Part shown: positions 25,531 through 34,483 of the stretch, in pieces | How the letters are laid out: each line of letters starts with the position of its first letter | Position numbering within the stretch: position 1 is the first letter of the stretch | Origin: Kribbella sp. VKM Ac-2568 | GTDB lineage: Bacteria > Actinomycetota > Actinomycetes > Propionibacteriales > Kribbellaceae | Direction: 5' to 3' | Assembly: GCF_004345365.1 (NCBI RefSeq) | Contig: NZ_SLVF01000005.1 | Coordinates: 248,001-312,000, forward strand | Length of the DNA: 64,000 bases | Position numbers and translations under genes: made by a program | Notes under the pieces: model-generated | The model's database searches: none | The model's input: only the letters and a program-made list of their open reading frames with translations | What the model was told of the DNA's origin: nothing

Positions 25531-25559
25531 TTCAGGTCTGCTGCTCGTTCACCTATTGT
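25531..25559 (+). promoter_or_regulatory. Promoter candidate for the secreted propeller protein
   Basis: TTCAGG (25531-25536) and TATTGT (25554-25559) are separated by 17 bp, close to the housekeeping -35/-10 pattern. They lie about 80 bp upstream of the start codon at 25637. Confidence 0.35.
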
Positions 25560-25636
25560 TGAATGCACAACCAGCCGCTGCGTCGGCTTTCGGGGGCGTC
25601 GAGGCGGCTCAGGTCACCCACTGGAGGACACCCGCC

Positions 25637-26758
25637 ATGCAACGCCCACTGCCAAGACAGGTCGGCCGCGTGCTCGCTGCGACTCTCGGCCTCCCCGCAC
25701 TGCTCCTAGGCAGCCTCACCGCCTCCGCCCTCACGACTGGCGCCGCCACCAGCGGCCCTGCTGTCGGTCCAGCTGTCGGCTCCACCGTCAAGACCAGCGA
25801 CGACGACGGCTTGTGCGACAAGATCAGGTTCGGCACCAACGAGGCCAACGCAACCACCAGCGGATCGACGATGGCCGGCACGGTCGCCTCCACGGCCGCG
25901 AGCCACTCGGTCCGCTTCCCGACCCACTTCGACCTCCCGGCCGGCTTCCAGCCGGAGGGCATCGCGATCGACCGCGCCGGCAAGGCGTACTTCGGGTCGC
26001 GGGTCGACGGTGACATCTACCGGGCAGATCTCCGGACCGGCAACGGCCGGGTGATCAGTCAGGGCCCCGGCACCGCGTCGCTCGGCATGAAGGTCGACCA
26101 GCGCGGCCGGCTGTTCGTGGCTGGCGCGGCCGGCGGCGACGGCCGGGTGATCGACACCCGGACCGGCAACGTGCTCGCGAGCTACAAGTTCACCACCGCG
26201 ACGCCGACCTTCGTGAACGACGTCATCCTCAGCAAGGACGCGGCCTGGTTCACCGACTCGCGCCAGCCCGTGCTCTACAAGGTCCCGCTCGGTCGCCACG
26301 GCAAGCTGCCCGGACAGTCGGCGGTCCGGACCGTCCCGCTCACCGGTGACTACCAGCACGACGCGGCGGGCACCAACGCGAACGGGATCTCCCTCACCCC
26401 CGACGGCCGGGCGCTGATCATCGTGCAGTCCGTGACCGGGCTCCTGTTCCGGGTCGACCCGCGCACCGGCGCGACGAAGCAGGTCAACCTCGGCGGACTC
26501 CTGATGACCGCCGGCGACGGCCTGCTGCGCTCCGGCGACACCCTGTACGTCGTACAGAACCGGCTGAACCAGATCGCCGTGCTGGACCTGAACAACTCCG
26601 GCACCAGGGGCCAGCAGATCCGGACGATCACCAGCACCGACTTCGACGTACCGACCACCGCGGCGTTCTTCGGCAAGCGCATCTACCTGCCGAACGCCCG
26701 GTTCACCACGCCGCCAACCCCGACCACGCCGTACTGGGTGACGGCGGTCCACCGCTGA
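25637..26758 (+). CDS. Secreted beta-propeller (SMP-30/gluconolactonase-like) protein
   Basis: 373 residues from the ATG with GGAGGA at 8 nt. A Sec signal peptide is clear: basic RPLPRQVGR, hydrophobic VLAATLGLPALLLGSLTASA, then an Ala-rich cleavage zone. The rest repeats a pattern of PEGIAIDRAGKAYFGS, SLGMKVDQRGRLFV, NGISLTPDGRALII and LYVVQNRLNQIAVLD, four or more blades of an NHL/SMP-30-type six-bladed propeller. It is exported. Whether it hydrolyses lactones is unknown. Transcribed singly, with a strong terminator after it. Confidence 0.78.
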   Translation: MQRPLPRQVGRVLAATLGLPALLLGSLTASALTTGAATSGPAVGPAVGSTVKTSDDDGLCDKIRFGTNEANATTSGSTMAGTVASTAASHSVRFPTHFDLPAGFQPEGIAIDRAGKAYFGSRVDGDIYRADLRTGNGRVISQGPGTASLGMKVDQRGRLFVAGAAGGDGRVIDTRTGNVLASYKFTTATPTFVNDVILSKDAAWFTDSRQPVLYKVPLGRHGKLPGQSAVRTVPLTGDYQHDAAGTNANGISLTPDGRALIIVQSVTGLLFRVDPRTGATKQVNLGGLLMTAGDGLLRSGDTLYVVQNRLNQIAVLDLNNSGTRGQQIRTITSTDFDVPTTAAFFGKRIYLPNARFTTPPTPTTPYWVTAVHR

Positions 26759-26763
26759 CGGAC

Positions 26764-26800
26764 CTCTGCGCTGCCCTCCACCCCGGAGGGCAGAGCAGAG
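26764..26800. terminator. Strong bidirectional hairpin
   Basis: CTCTGC-G-CTGCCCTCC (26764-26779) pairs with GGAGGGCAG-A-GCAGAG (26785-26800). This gives a 16-bp stem with one mismatch and a 5-nt loop. It lies between the convergent propeller and HU genes. Confidence 0.8.
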
Positions 26801-26808
26801 TGGGTTTC

Positions 26809-27102
26809 TCAGGAGACGGTGCGGAGGTTGCCGCGGGCGGCGGCCTTCAGGCGGCTGCCGCAGGAGAGGCGGACGGAGTAGCCGGCCGGGATCGACAGCG
26901 GCTCGCCGGTCTGCGGGTTGCGACCGGTCCGCGGCGCGCGCAGTACCCGCTCGATGCTCAGCAGGCCGGTCAGCGAGACCTTGTCGCCCTTGTGCACGGC
27001 CTCGGTGACGACGTCGCCCAGCGCGTCGAGGACCTTCTCGGCCTGGTTCCGCGGGATGCCCGCCTTGGCTGCCACGCCGGCGACCAACTCGTTGCGATTC
27101 AC
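26809..27102 (-). CDS. HU-family DNA-binding protein
   Basis: 97 residues from the GTG with GAGGAG at about 5 nt. The sequence begins NRNELVAGVAAKAGIPRNQA and contains GDKVSLTGLLSIERVLRAPR and the DNA-gripping arm TGRNPQTGEPLSIPAGYSV. The Lys/Ala-rich tail found in mycobacterial and Streptomyces HupS-type proteins is absent, so it is the short form. It bends and compacts DNA. Transcribed singly. Confidence 0.9.
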   Translation of the reverse strand: MNRNELVAGVAAKAGIPRNQAEKVLDALGDVVTEAVHKGDKVSLTGLLSIERVLRAPRTGRNPQTGEPLSIPAGYSVRLSCGSRLKAAARGNLRTVS

Positions 27103-27269
27103 GGCTCTCCTCAGACTCGTACCGCCCGGCCGATACCCCAAACGTCGGCCCGATCAGTCGGGAAAGACCTTAACCGAAATGATTGTCGTTAGCGAGAGCG
27201 GTCCGGAATACGGGCGATCAGATGCCGTCCTCGTCAGGGGGCGATCAACGGCTGTCTGAGGCCGTCGGG

Positions 27270-28091
27270 TCAGAGGCCGTCCTGGTCGTGCCAGTGGTGC
27301 TGCCAGCGGGCGTCGACAGGTGCGGTGCTGAGTTGGTAGCGGATGTCGGTCGACAGGCGGGTGGTTCCGTCCGGGTCGACGTTGTCCAGGGCCGCATGGA
27401 CGGTGTGGGCCGTGTGGATGACGACGTCGCCGGCCGCGTAATCGGTGACCAGCCAGCGCGCGTCGTACTCGTCGGCCAGTGACGGCAGATCGGCCGTGAT
27501 CGACGCGGCTGGGCGCTTCAAGGTGCCCGCGGCCTCCTCGCGCAGTACCCGGTGGTGACTGCCCTCCAGGTAGGTGAGCCCGCCGAGCGTGACCGGGCAG
27601 TCCCCGAGTGGGATCCAGGCCGACAGCACGCGATCCGTGCCCTCGCGCAGGTAGACGAGGTCGTAGTGCGCCTGCGTGGCGAACCCGATCCCCCGTTCCC
27701 CGGGTGACGTCTGCCGGATGATCTTCCGCTTGTGCAGAAACGTCTCACCGCCGAGGAACCACTCGAACCACCCCCGCAGCGCCGGCTGTCCACAGAAGGC
27801 CGCGTACTCCGGCCCGGGGACAACCTCGCCGAACAACACCTTTCTGAAGGCAGCCCGCTCCACCGCGCCCGCGGTGCGTTCGAAGTAGTACTTCCTGAAC
27901 TCCAGGACCTCTTCGGGATCAAGCAGGCCGCGCAAGTACAGGTAGCCGTCGCGCCCCAACCGCGCCCGCAACGCCTGGCGGTCGGCACGCTCTTGGTCCG
28001 GGACAGCCTCCAACTCGCCCAAGCGCCCCGCGGACTCATTCAGCACATACCCATTGGAAGTCAGCACCGTCCTATTCCAGCGGCACTCCAC
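27270..28091 (-). CDS. Phytanoyl-CoA dioxygenase-family protein (Fe/2-oxoglutarate)
   Basis: 273 residues. The iron triad is visible as the His-x-Asp of TQAHYDLVYL and the distal His in VVIHTAHTVHAALDN, and a 2-oxoglutarate-binding arginine is likely in TTRLSTDIRY. It hydroxylates a small molecule; the substrate is unknown. The frame starts at a GTG; GTG 28067, eight codons later and just after AGGA, is another possible start. It diverges from an AraC-type regulator 48 bp away, which probably controls it. Confidence 0.82.
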   Translation of the reverse strand: MECRWNRTVLTSNGYVLNESAGRLGELEAVPDQERADRQALRARLGRDGYLYLRGLLDPEEVLEFRKYYFERTAGAVERAAFRKVLFGEVVPGPEYAAFCGQPALRGWFEWFLGGETFLHKRKIIRQTSPGERGIGFATQAHYDLVYLREGTDRVLSAWIPLGDCPVTLGGLTYLEGSHHRVLREEAAGTLKRPAASITADLPSLADEYDARWLVTDYAAGDVVIHTAHTVHAALDNVDPDGTTRLSTDIRYQLSTAPVDARWQHHWHDQDGL

Positions 28092-28139
28092 CTAGCTCGT
28101 GAATGGACTCGAGCGGTCAGTTCTTGGATTCTTGTCGAC

Positions 28140-28955
28140 ATGGCCAACTGGTCGACCTACTTCACACCAAGCCAAGCCCAGCGAGAACTTGGACTTTTCT
28201 GCCTAGGAGCCGGCGAGCAGGAGAACCGGCCTGGCGCCAGCCCCGAACGTGCTCTCGGCTGCCACGCCCTGGTCCTCGTCCGCCACGGCCGCGGCCACCT
28301 CCTGCACGGCGCAGACCGGGTGCTGCACGAGGTGGAGGCGCCTGCGCTGCTGTGGCTCTTTCCTGGCGTCCTGCATGGCTATCGCCCGTCCACCCGCTGG
28401 CAGCAGTCGTGGACCTTGTTCGGCGGTACGGCTGCCGAAGCGCTCACCTCACTCGGCTACCTGGACGCGGCACACCCCGTACGCCGGTACGCCGACTCCC
28501 GGGCTGTCGAAAGAGCTTTCGCCAAGGTCCTCCGGGTCACCGGAGGCGGCGAGCGTAGTACCGACGTACAGGCTGTGGCGGCTCTCTTCGAGCTCATCGG
28601 CGTCGCGGCACAGGACGAGTCGGGCGGGGACCTCGTCGAACGATTGCGGGGGTTGGCCTGCCGTCCGCTGTCGATCCAGCAGTACGCCGAGGCGCTGCGG
28701 CTGAACGTGCACGAGCTGCGAGAAGGTGTCCGGTCAGCGGCCGGGGTGACGCCTCAGGAGGTGATCTTGACCACGCGACTGAACACGGCGAAGGCGTTGC
28801 TGGCGGAGACGGACGCGCCGGTGGCGGCGATCGCTCGGGAAGTCGGGTACGAGGATCCGGCGTACTTCAGCAGGTTGTTCACCTCTCGCGTCGGGCAGTC
28901 GCCGCGCGCGTTCCGGCGGATCGGTTCGCTCGCGGGGTCGAAATCGTCCTTTTGA
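28140..28955 (+). CDS. AraC-family transcriptional regulator
   Basis: 271 residues. An N-terminal cupin-like sensing part (HALVLVRHGRGHLLHG, LLWLFPGVLHGYRP) is followed by a C-terminal pair of helix-turn-helix motifs (LSIQQYAEALRLNVHELREG and VAAIAREVGYEDPAYFSRLF). ATG 28140 is the first start outside the divergent gene's frame and has a poor ribosome site. Divergence from the dioxygenase gene suggests that gene as target. The inducer is unknown. Confidence 0.85.
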   Translation: MANWSTYFTPSQAQRELGLFCLGAGEQENRPGASPERALGCHALVLVRHGRGHLLHGADRVLHEVEAPALLWLFPGVLHGYRPSTRWQQSWTLFGGTAAEALTSLGYLDAAHPVRRYADSRAVERAFAKVLRVTGGGERSTDVQAVAALFELIGVAAQDESGGDLVERLRGLACRPLSIQQYAEALRLNVHELREGVRSAAGVTPQEVILTTRLNTAKALLAETDAPVAAIAREVGYEDPAYFSRLFTSRVGQSPRAFRRIGSLAGSKSSF

Positions 28956-29049
28956 TCGAGGCGATGCCCACCCACGGTCTGAAAGTATCGGGTGAAGACC
29001 CTTCGGGCGACCGACGCGGGAACGACCCGTGGTTCGCTACGGTCGACCC

Positions 29050-30066
29050 ATGAGTCAACCGCAGCCCATCGACCCGCGCTTCGTCAGCCGGACGCCCGTC
29101 CGGACGCCCAAGAAGCGGCGCAACTGGTTCGGCCGGATCATCGGACTGATAGTCCTGCTGTTCCTGCTGGTGCTGATCAGCGTCCCGCTCTACGCGTGGG
29201 GCAAGATCGACAAGGTCGACGCGATGCCGGCCGGCGAGCGCCCGGCCGAGACCCCCGGCACGACGTACCTGCTGGTCGGGTCGGACAGCCGCGAAGGGAT
29301 GACCCCGGCCGAGCGCGCCAAGCTGCACACCGGCAACGCGGCCGGCCAGCGGACCGACTCGATCATGCTGCTGCACGTGCCCGAGTCCGGACCGACCGCA
29401 CTGATCAGCCTGCCGCGGGACAGCTATGTGCAGATCCCGGGCCACGGCCGGAACAAGATCAACGCCGCGTTCTCCTTCGGCGGCCCGAAGCTGCTGATCC
29501 AGACCGTCGAGGGGGTCACCGGGCTGCGCGTCGACAACTACGTCGAGATCGGCTTCGGCGGCTTCGCCTCGATCGTGGACAGCGTCGGCGGCGTCAAGAT
29601 GTGCTTGCCCAAGGCAATGAAAGACAAGGATGCACACATCAACCTGCCGGCCGGTTGCCAGCAGCTCGACGGCGAGAACGCGCTCGGCTACGTCCGCGCC
29701 CGCAAGTCCGACCCGCTCGGCGACCTCGGCCGGGTGCAGCGGCAGCGCGAGATGATCGGCGCGATCGCCGAGAAGGGCGTCTCGCCGGCCACCATCCTGA
29801 ACCCGGTCCGCTACTTCAGGCTCGGCACCGCGAGCGCCGACGCGCTGACGATCGACGAGGGCACCGGTCCGCTCGACCTGTTCAAGTTCGCCCGCGGCAT
29901 GAAGGCGGTCGCCGGCGGCGGTGACGGGGTCACGCTGACCGTGCCGATCTCGGACAACAACCTCAGCACGCCACACGGTTCCGCGGTCAAGTGGGACACG
30001 GCCAAGGCGAAGGCGCTTTTCCAAGCGCTGAAGGAAGACAAGACCAGCAGCCTGAAGGCGAGCTAG
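29050..30066 (+). CDS. LytR-CpsA-Psr (LCP) family cell-wall glycopolymer ligase
   Basis: 338 residues. A short basic cytoplasmic tail (KKRRNWFGR) and one membrane helix (IIGLIVLLFLLVLISVPLYA) precede the extracellular LCP domain. Its marks are YLLVGSDSREGM, RTDSIMLLHV, ISLPRDSYV and YVRARKSDPLGDLGRVQRQR, with the arginines and aspartates that bind the polyprenyl pyrophosphate. It attaches wall polymers to peptidoglycan. No C-terminal LytR_C domain is present; a free-standing LytR_C protein is encoded at 10.6 kb. Confidence 0.92.
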   Translation: MSQPQPIDPRFVSRTPVRTPKKRRNWFGRIIGLIVLLFLLVLISVPLYAWGKIDKVDAMPAGERPAETPGTTYLLVGSDSREGMTPAERAKLHTGNAAGQRTDSIMLLHVPESGPTALISLPRDSYVQIPGHGRNKINAAFSFGGPKLLIQTVEGVTGLRVDNYVEIGFGGFASIVDSVGGVKMCLPKAMKDKDAHINLPAGCQQLDGENALGYVRARKSDPLGDLGRVQRQREMIGAIAEKGVSPATILNPVRYFRLGTASADALTIDEGTGPLDLFKFARGMKAVAGGGDGVTLTVPISDNNLSTPHGSAVKWDTAKAKALFQALKEDKTSSLKAS

Positions 30067-30156
30067 TGGCCGGCGTCGGATGGCGTCCGATCGCTGGTGC
30101 ACTGAGCCGGACGATCTTAGGTGCTTGCGGCACGAATGGCGGAGGGCGGTAGGTAG

Positions 30157-30972
30157 GTGCTGGTTCTGGTCCACCTGGTCGTGAGCCTCGGGATGGTGGT
30201 GATCGTCCCGCTCGGCCTCGCCCTGGTGGACCTGCCAGGCAGTACGACCGTCCGCCGGTGGTGGCTCGTCGTCGCCGTGCCCGGCGTTGTGTCGCTCTGG
30301 CTGGATCGGGGAGCACTCTCGATCACGCTGGCCTCGATCTACCTCGCCGGGACGCTGGCGCTCGGAGTACTGGCTGCTGCTGACTTCCTGCGGCGGAAAC
30401 GCCTGCGGGCGCGGGAGATCGCGCTGTACACGGCGCTGGTGACTCCGTCGATCGCGGCGTTGTCGCTGGTCGCGGAGCGTTCGTCGTACGAGTTGTTCGG
30501 CTTCAGCCTCACGGTGTTGTCGTTGACGGTGGCGCACTTCCATTTCGCGGGATTCGCCGCGGCCTTGATCGCCTGCCTGGTGGTGGGATCCGCTAGTGGG
30601 CAGGCGGCGACCGCCGCGGCGATCAGCGTGCCGTTGGGGACGGGGATCGTGCTGCTCGGGTTCTTCCTCGGTGATCCCGTCGAGTTGCTGGGCGCCGCAG
30701 TACTGACGGTTGGCATGTGGTTGGTCGGGTGGGCGTTGTGGCGGCGGTCCCGGGAGGCCGCGGATCGGGTCGGCCGGGTGTTGTTGACGGCCTCGGCGTC
30801 GGTGCTCGTGGTGACGATGTTGCTGGCGCTCTCGTGGGCGCTCGGGCACGTGGTCGACACGCCTTACCTGCCGCTGGAGTGGATGGTCGCCACGCATGGC
30901 CTGGCCAATGCGGTTGGCTTTGCGTTGTGCGGGTTACTTGCCTGGCAACGGCTGAAGGAGAAGGTCGGATGA
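30157..30972 (+). CDS. YndJ-like polytopic membrane protein
   Basis: 271 residues with about 8 hydrophobic helices and little else. The run LTVAHFHFAGFAAALIACLV and the ending WMVATHGLANAVGFALCGLL match the YndJ family of Bacillus and actinobacteria. No function is known for it. It overlaps the DUF1990 gene in ATGA, which is the usual pairing for this family, so the two proteins probably work together. Confidence 0.72.
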   Translation: MLVLVHLVVSLGMVVIVPLGLALVDLPGSTTVRRWWLVVAVPGVVSLWLDRGALSITLASIYLAGTLALGVLAAADFLRRKRLRAREIALYTALVTPSIAALSLVAERSSYELFGFSLTVLSLTVAHFHFAGFAAALIACLVVGSASGQAATAAAISVPLGTGIVLLGFFLGDPVELLGAAVLTVGMWLVGWALWRRSREAADRVGRVLLTASASVLVVTMLLALSWALGHVVDTPYLPLEWMVATHGLANAVGFALCGLLAWQRLKEKVG

Positions 30973-31493
30973 AGCTGGCGGATCTCGCGGGGCGCAGGTT
31001 CAGCTACGACGTGGTGGGGTCGACCCGGTTCGACGAGACGCCGCCCGGCTACCACCGGCTCGAACTGCATACTCGGATCGGCGATGGCGACGAGTTCTTC
31101 CGTCGCGCGGGCGAGGCGCTGATGACGTGGAAGATGCACAACAAGGCCGGCGTCCGGATCAAAGCCACCGACAGCCCGGCCGTGATCGGCGCGAACTCCC
31201 TGGGGCGGCTCGGCATCGGCTCACTCGGCCTGCCCGTGCTGTGCCGGGTGGTCTGGGTCGTCGACGAGCCGGACCGGATCGGCTTCGCCTACGGGACGCT
31301 GGAAGGTCACCCGGAAGCCGGCGAGGAGTCCTTCCTGGTCACCCGCGAACCGGACGGCATCTACTTCACCCTCCGCGCCTACAGCCGCCCCGGCACCTGG
31401 TACACCCGCCTCGGCGGCCGCGCCACCCGCACCGCCCAATCCATCTTCGCCCGCCGCTACACGACAGCCCTCCGCCGCCTCGCCACCCGCTAG
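30969..31493 (+). CDS. DUF1990 family protein
   Basis: 174 residues. It contains FSYDVVGSTRFDETPPGYHR, the WKMHNKAGVRI segment and GHPEAGEESFLVTREPDG, all typical of DUF1990. No membrane segment or catalytic motif is evident. Its ATG overlaps the YndJ-like stop by 4 bp. The family's role is not known; pairing with YndJ-like membrane proteins suggests an envelope or lipid-linked role. Confidence 0.82.
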   Translation: MKLADLAGRRFSYDVVGSTRFDETPPGYHRLELHTRIGDGDEFFRRAGEALMTWKMHNKAGVRIKATDSPAVIGANSLGRLGIGSLGLPVLCRVVWVVDEPDRIGFAYGTLEGHPEAGEESFLVTREPDGIYFTLRAYSRPGTWYTRLGGRATRTAQSIFARRYTTALRRLATR

Positions 31494-31756
31494 CCAGAGC
31501 CAGCTGACTCCGGCCGAACCGCCTGACACCCGCCAGCAGAGCCAGGCGACTCCGGCCGAACCACCCGAACCGGCTGACACCCCGCCCCACTCAACGCCCG
31601 TCCTCGCTAGACGCGGCGTGAGTGGTGGGTTCGGACACCAAACGGGGACCTTGAACAAGAAGTGACGTGACCCCGGTCCCGACTTCTTGTTCACACCCCC
31701 ACAGCCATACCCCTCACTTGGGCTGGCGAACGGCCTGCGACAACGTAAAGGCCCCG

Positions 31757-31831
31757 CAAGCTCATACCTTTGCGGGGCCGACTCATTTGTACCAAGGGTC
31801 TCAACCCGCGCAAGTGACCAACACACCAACA
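31757..31831 (+). repeat. Left 75-bp direct repeat (att-like)
   Basis: It runs from CAAGCTCATACC to GACCAACACACCAACA; the last 15 bases are identical in the right copy. The left end overlaps a perfect hairpin, GGCCCCGCAA and TTGCGGGGCC (31750-31779, 10-bp loop), which may terminate minus-strand transcription. It has no tRNA T-loop signature, so the site is not evidently within a tRNA gene. Confidence 0.6.
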
Positions 31832-31923
31832 GAAGAAGGCGATCCAACAGCAGGGCGTCATCGACCCCATCGCCCAGGGTCGCCCGGTGGTTGCAGTTGT
31901 GGTTGCAATCGGGGTCATCTTGC

Positions 31924-32130
31924 TCAGCCCCACCGCGCTCGCCCCATGCGATCGGCAGCGTCACGTGCCAGCCGATTTGTGACGTGCGTTTACCGCTTCG
32001 TCACAGCGAGGGACGAGCGGCCAAGGATCTCCTGGACCACGCGGATGTCTACACACACTGCTCGAGCAGGCGAGTTGCGGCGGTGTGTCGTGCGTCATGC
32101 AGTCGACCGTAGGGTGGTCATGGAGTGGGA
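31924..32130 (-). pseudogene. Tyrosine recombinase (phage-type integrase) C-terminal remnant
   Basis: Reading minus-strand frames in turn gives HDARHTAATRLLEQ, then after a frameshift DIRVVQEILGRSSLAVTKR, a stop, and THVTNRLARDAADRMGRARW before the terminal TGA. These are box II (His-x-x-Arg) and the 'LGHSS...T.RYTHV' end of actinobacterial integrases. The codon at 31990-31992 is TAA exactly where the catalytic tyrosine stands. The N-terminal and core-binding domains are gone or unrecognisable. The enzyme is certainly inactive. Confidence 0.8.
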
Positions 32131-32275
32131 CGAAGGTGGCGAGCACTTCGTGGAAGAGCAGAGCATTTCAGGCTAACCGTGCCCTCGCAGTCCCACCGGC
32201 TGCGACTGTCGCACTTCGCGGTCTAGTGACGACAGGCGAAGGACGTGAGGCTCGGCAGGCGACAGTACCTCGGGT

Positions 32276-33070
32276 TCACTGATCGGAACCGTCCAGGAAG
32301 CGCCTCGCCTCGGCCAGCCCACCGTCCCAGTCGGCGCGCACCTGCGCCATCAACCCCGGAACCACGTAGTCGAGTGACCGGCGACCCTCGCGACGGTTGA
32401 ACACATGCAGCCCGGCCGTTCCGAGAACCACTGCGAGGACGCCGCTCAGCTCCTGGTCCGGGTCCGCACTTCCCAAGTAGAGGTTGCGTGCTTCAGCCTC
32501 TGAGATCCGGAGACGACCGACGAACAACAGCACCACCTGCCGACGGTTGCCGCCGACGAGGAGTGCCTCAAGGCGCGGCGCCGTCGACCAGTGCTCGTTG
32601 AGTCCGGGGAACTCCTCGTCCAGTTCCCTGCGCATGACGCCCCGGACGTCGAGCACTCCGTCCACCACGTCGGCCGGCGTTGCGCCGCCACCGATGAACT
32701 TCACCTTGCCCGCGCTCGACGAAGTCTTCCCGACATCAGCGAGGAGCGCACGTCCGTCGCTGGTGATGGGCAGCACGTTGACCGCAACCGGGCAGCAGGT
32801 GTCGGCCGCCGGGAGATCCTGTTCGCGGTTGGCCAGGTAGTGGGCGAAGGTGGTGCAGCCGAGGTCGCCGACCCAGCGTCCCTCAGTGGAACGCAACCCC
32901 GACAGGGACAGCAGTTCACCGTTGTGAAAGGTCGGATTGTCCCTGGCCTTCTCGGTCCAGGTACGGTCGACGACCTCGCGACCCTCGGCGCTCACGGAGA
33001 CCTCTCCCCGGACGATCAGATCGAGATCGTGGTCGATGGTGAACACTCTGGCGGTGGACGTGCTTGTCAT
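32276..33070 (-). CDS. Nudix-like hydrolase domain protein
   Basis: 264 residues if started at ATG 33070; the frame is open to 33241 and the start is uncertain because no clear ribosome site is seen at either place. The central part GKVKFIGGGATPADVVDGV followed by VRGVMRRELDEEFPG resembles a Nudix box (R-E-L-x-E-E) with an altered first half. The rest has no motif I know. It may hydrolyse a nucleoside diphosphate derivative. It is the best-preserved gene in the left part of the decayed element. Confidence 0.5.
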   Translation of the reverse strand: MTSTSTARVFTIDHDLDLIVRGEVSVSAEGREVVDRTWTEKARDNPTFHNGELLSLSGLRSTEGRWVGDLGCTTFAHYLANREQDLPAADTCCPVAVNVLPITSDGRALLADVGKTSSSAGKVKFIGGGATPADVVDGVLDVRGVMRRELDEEFPGLNEHWSTAPRLEALLVGGNRRQVVLLFVGRLRISEAEARNLYLGSADPDQELSGVLAVVLGTAGLHVFNRREGRRSLDYVVPGLMAQVRADWDGGLAEARRFLDGSDQ

Positions 33071-33799
33071 GCACAGGTACCAATCGATGTCGTAGCGGTA
33101 GTTGATCTGCGGGGTCCACGCTGCGGACGAGACGGCGCGCGTGTCCGACTCATGGGAAGAGGAGCCGACGCCGGTCGCATGCGGATTCGCAGCCGACAGC
33201 AACGGAATTGGCCCACGTACAGGTCGCGACTCGGGCTCCATGGTCGGGTCACATGGGATTCCACCGGTGCTCCTTCCACGTCATCGGGCTTGCCTTCCAG
33301 CAACGGTTGGGAAGCTAGCGCGCCCGCTCGGAGCGATCCAAGCGCGGTCTCACCGGCCGTGTGACAAGTTTCTCTACGTCTTCAAGACGGGCCCCCAGGG
33401 CCCGAAAGCGCGCCGCCACCGGAGGGTGGGACACCTGCCCTCCACTCCGCTTCGCCCATTCTGGGCGCGTCCCCTTGGCTTTGGCGCGCACGCGCCAACA
33501 GGGTGCCGGGTCGAAGACAGCCCAACTCGCCATCAACGATCGACACCCTGTCGACGTGGTAGTCGCCGAAACGGCCGGCTACCCGCTGCCCTCGGCTGAT
33601 CCATGCGCCCGGTCTGCCCGGAGCTCCGCGTCGCCCCGCTAGCAAGGATGGAAGGGACGGTTCGGCAGCTATCGCGGCGATGCGGAGAAGACTGCCCGCA
33701 CGACTTGACACGTAACCGTCAAACGCCAGGAAGTCGTCGCGACGTTCAGCTTGTCGGCACAACGAACGCCCGCCGCCGGGAGGATCGCGCGGCGAGAAC
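33071..33799. other. 729-bp stretch inside the element, no confident gene
   Basis: Open frames here (for example 33315-33536 minus, with ARFRALGARLEDVEKLV) are short and lack family marks or ribosome sites. The right part (33655-33725) carries GACGGTTCGGCA and a TTGAC-x8-GTCAA palindrome that recur elsewhere in the element. It looks like debris plus regulatory repeats. Confidence 0.4.
33705..33722. repeat. Palindrome copy 1, TTGACACGTAACCGTCAA
   Basis: TTGAC and GTCAA flank an 8-bp spacer. The same arrangement returns at 35135 and, partly, at 37230. It is preceded by GACTGCCCGC, which also precedes the related segment at 36695-36730. Candidate operator or recombination-associated repeat. Confidence 0.5.
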
Positions 33800-34255
33800 T
33801 CAAGGACCACTGAACCCAGACGCCACGAACACCTGCTTGCGGCCTGTACATGAGACAACGCCAGCCTGGTCGGCGTCCACGGAACCTCCCCCGACCCACA
33901 CTTCGTCACCCAGCCTGCGGGCCGTTTGCCCGGCGGCGTCGATCAGGACGATCTCGCCGTCACGGATTGCGACACTCCAGCCTGGGGGCCAAGCAACGTC
34001 GACGTCGACGAGCCTGTCACCGGTGCCGACTGCAATGCGGACTACCAGGCAGTTTGTCGAAGTGTCGATCTCGAGGGTTCCGATCAATTGAGCCTGCAGC
34101 GACTCGAGGGGGGCTTCACGCTGAACCGTCAAACCGGGAACTAGACGATCATTGTCCCGATCTGTACCCCCAGTGACCGAATCCTCTCGAGGAGAGCCTG
34201 GGTCATCAACCATCACGACCACCACACCCGTGGAATACCGGCTATTATCCGACAT
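33800..34255 (-). CDS. Hypothetical small beta-rich protein (paralogue of the gene at 34.5 kb)
   Basis: 151 residues from ATG 34255 (AGG at 6 nt); ATG 34213 is an alternative. I know no name for it. The C-terminal two thirds contain TNCLVVRIAVGTGDRLVDVD, VAWPPGWSVAIRDGEIVLID, GQTARRLGDEVWVGGGSV and SCTGRKQVFVAS. This pattern of short strands is matched almost line by line by the plus-strand gene 230 bp away. Two cysteines are conserved and may pair. No signal peptide is seen. The copy relationship supports it being a real gene. Confidence 0.6.
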   Translation of the reverse strand: MSDNSRYSTGVVVVMVDDPGSPREDSVTGGTDRDNDRLVPGLTVQREAPLESLQAQLIGTLEIDTSTNCLVVRIAVGTGDRLVDVDVAWPPGWSVAIRDGEIVLIDAAGQTARRLGDEVWVGGGSVDADQAGVVSCTGRKQVFVASGFSGP

Positions 34256-34483
34256 TGGTACCTGGCGACTCTCCGCGAACACATGACCGGGCGACCTTTC
34301 GTCAGGGTGCCACCAAATATAGAAGCGTGCAGCTTGCTGCCGATATAGGCCACCGGCGTCCACCCGCACCTGAGTATCCACTGACGTGCTGAGGCCGCGA
34401 TGCTGGCGCGGAGCCGCAAAAGCCCAACGAGTAGATGCGGCGATCCCGGCCTGAACTTGAAGTTCTAGAGAGGGGCAGGAGTG

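Noticed and set aside
27142..27269. Small RNA or riboswitch between HU and the dioxygenase gene
   Set aside because: No stable helix or known core motif could be traced by eye.
28879..30897. 672-codon open frame on the minus strand
   Set aside because: Antisense to the LCP and YndJ-like genes; no start signal or motif, typical shadow composition.
31750..31831. tRNA gene at the left end of the element
   Set aside because: The hairpin GGCCCCGCAA/TTGCGGGGCC looked like an acceptor stem, but there is no T-loop GGTTCRA, no anticodon arm and no cloverleaf spacing.
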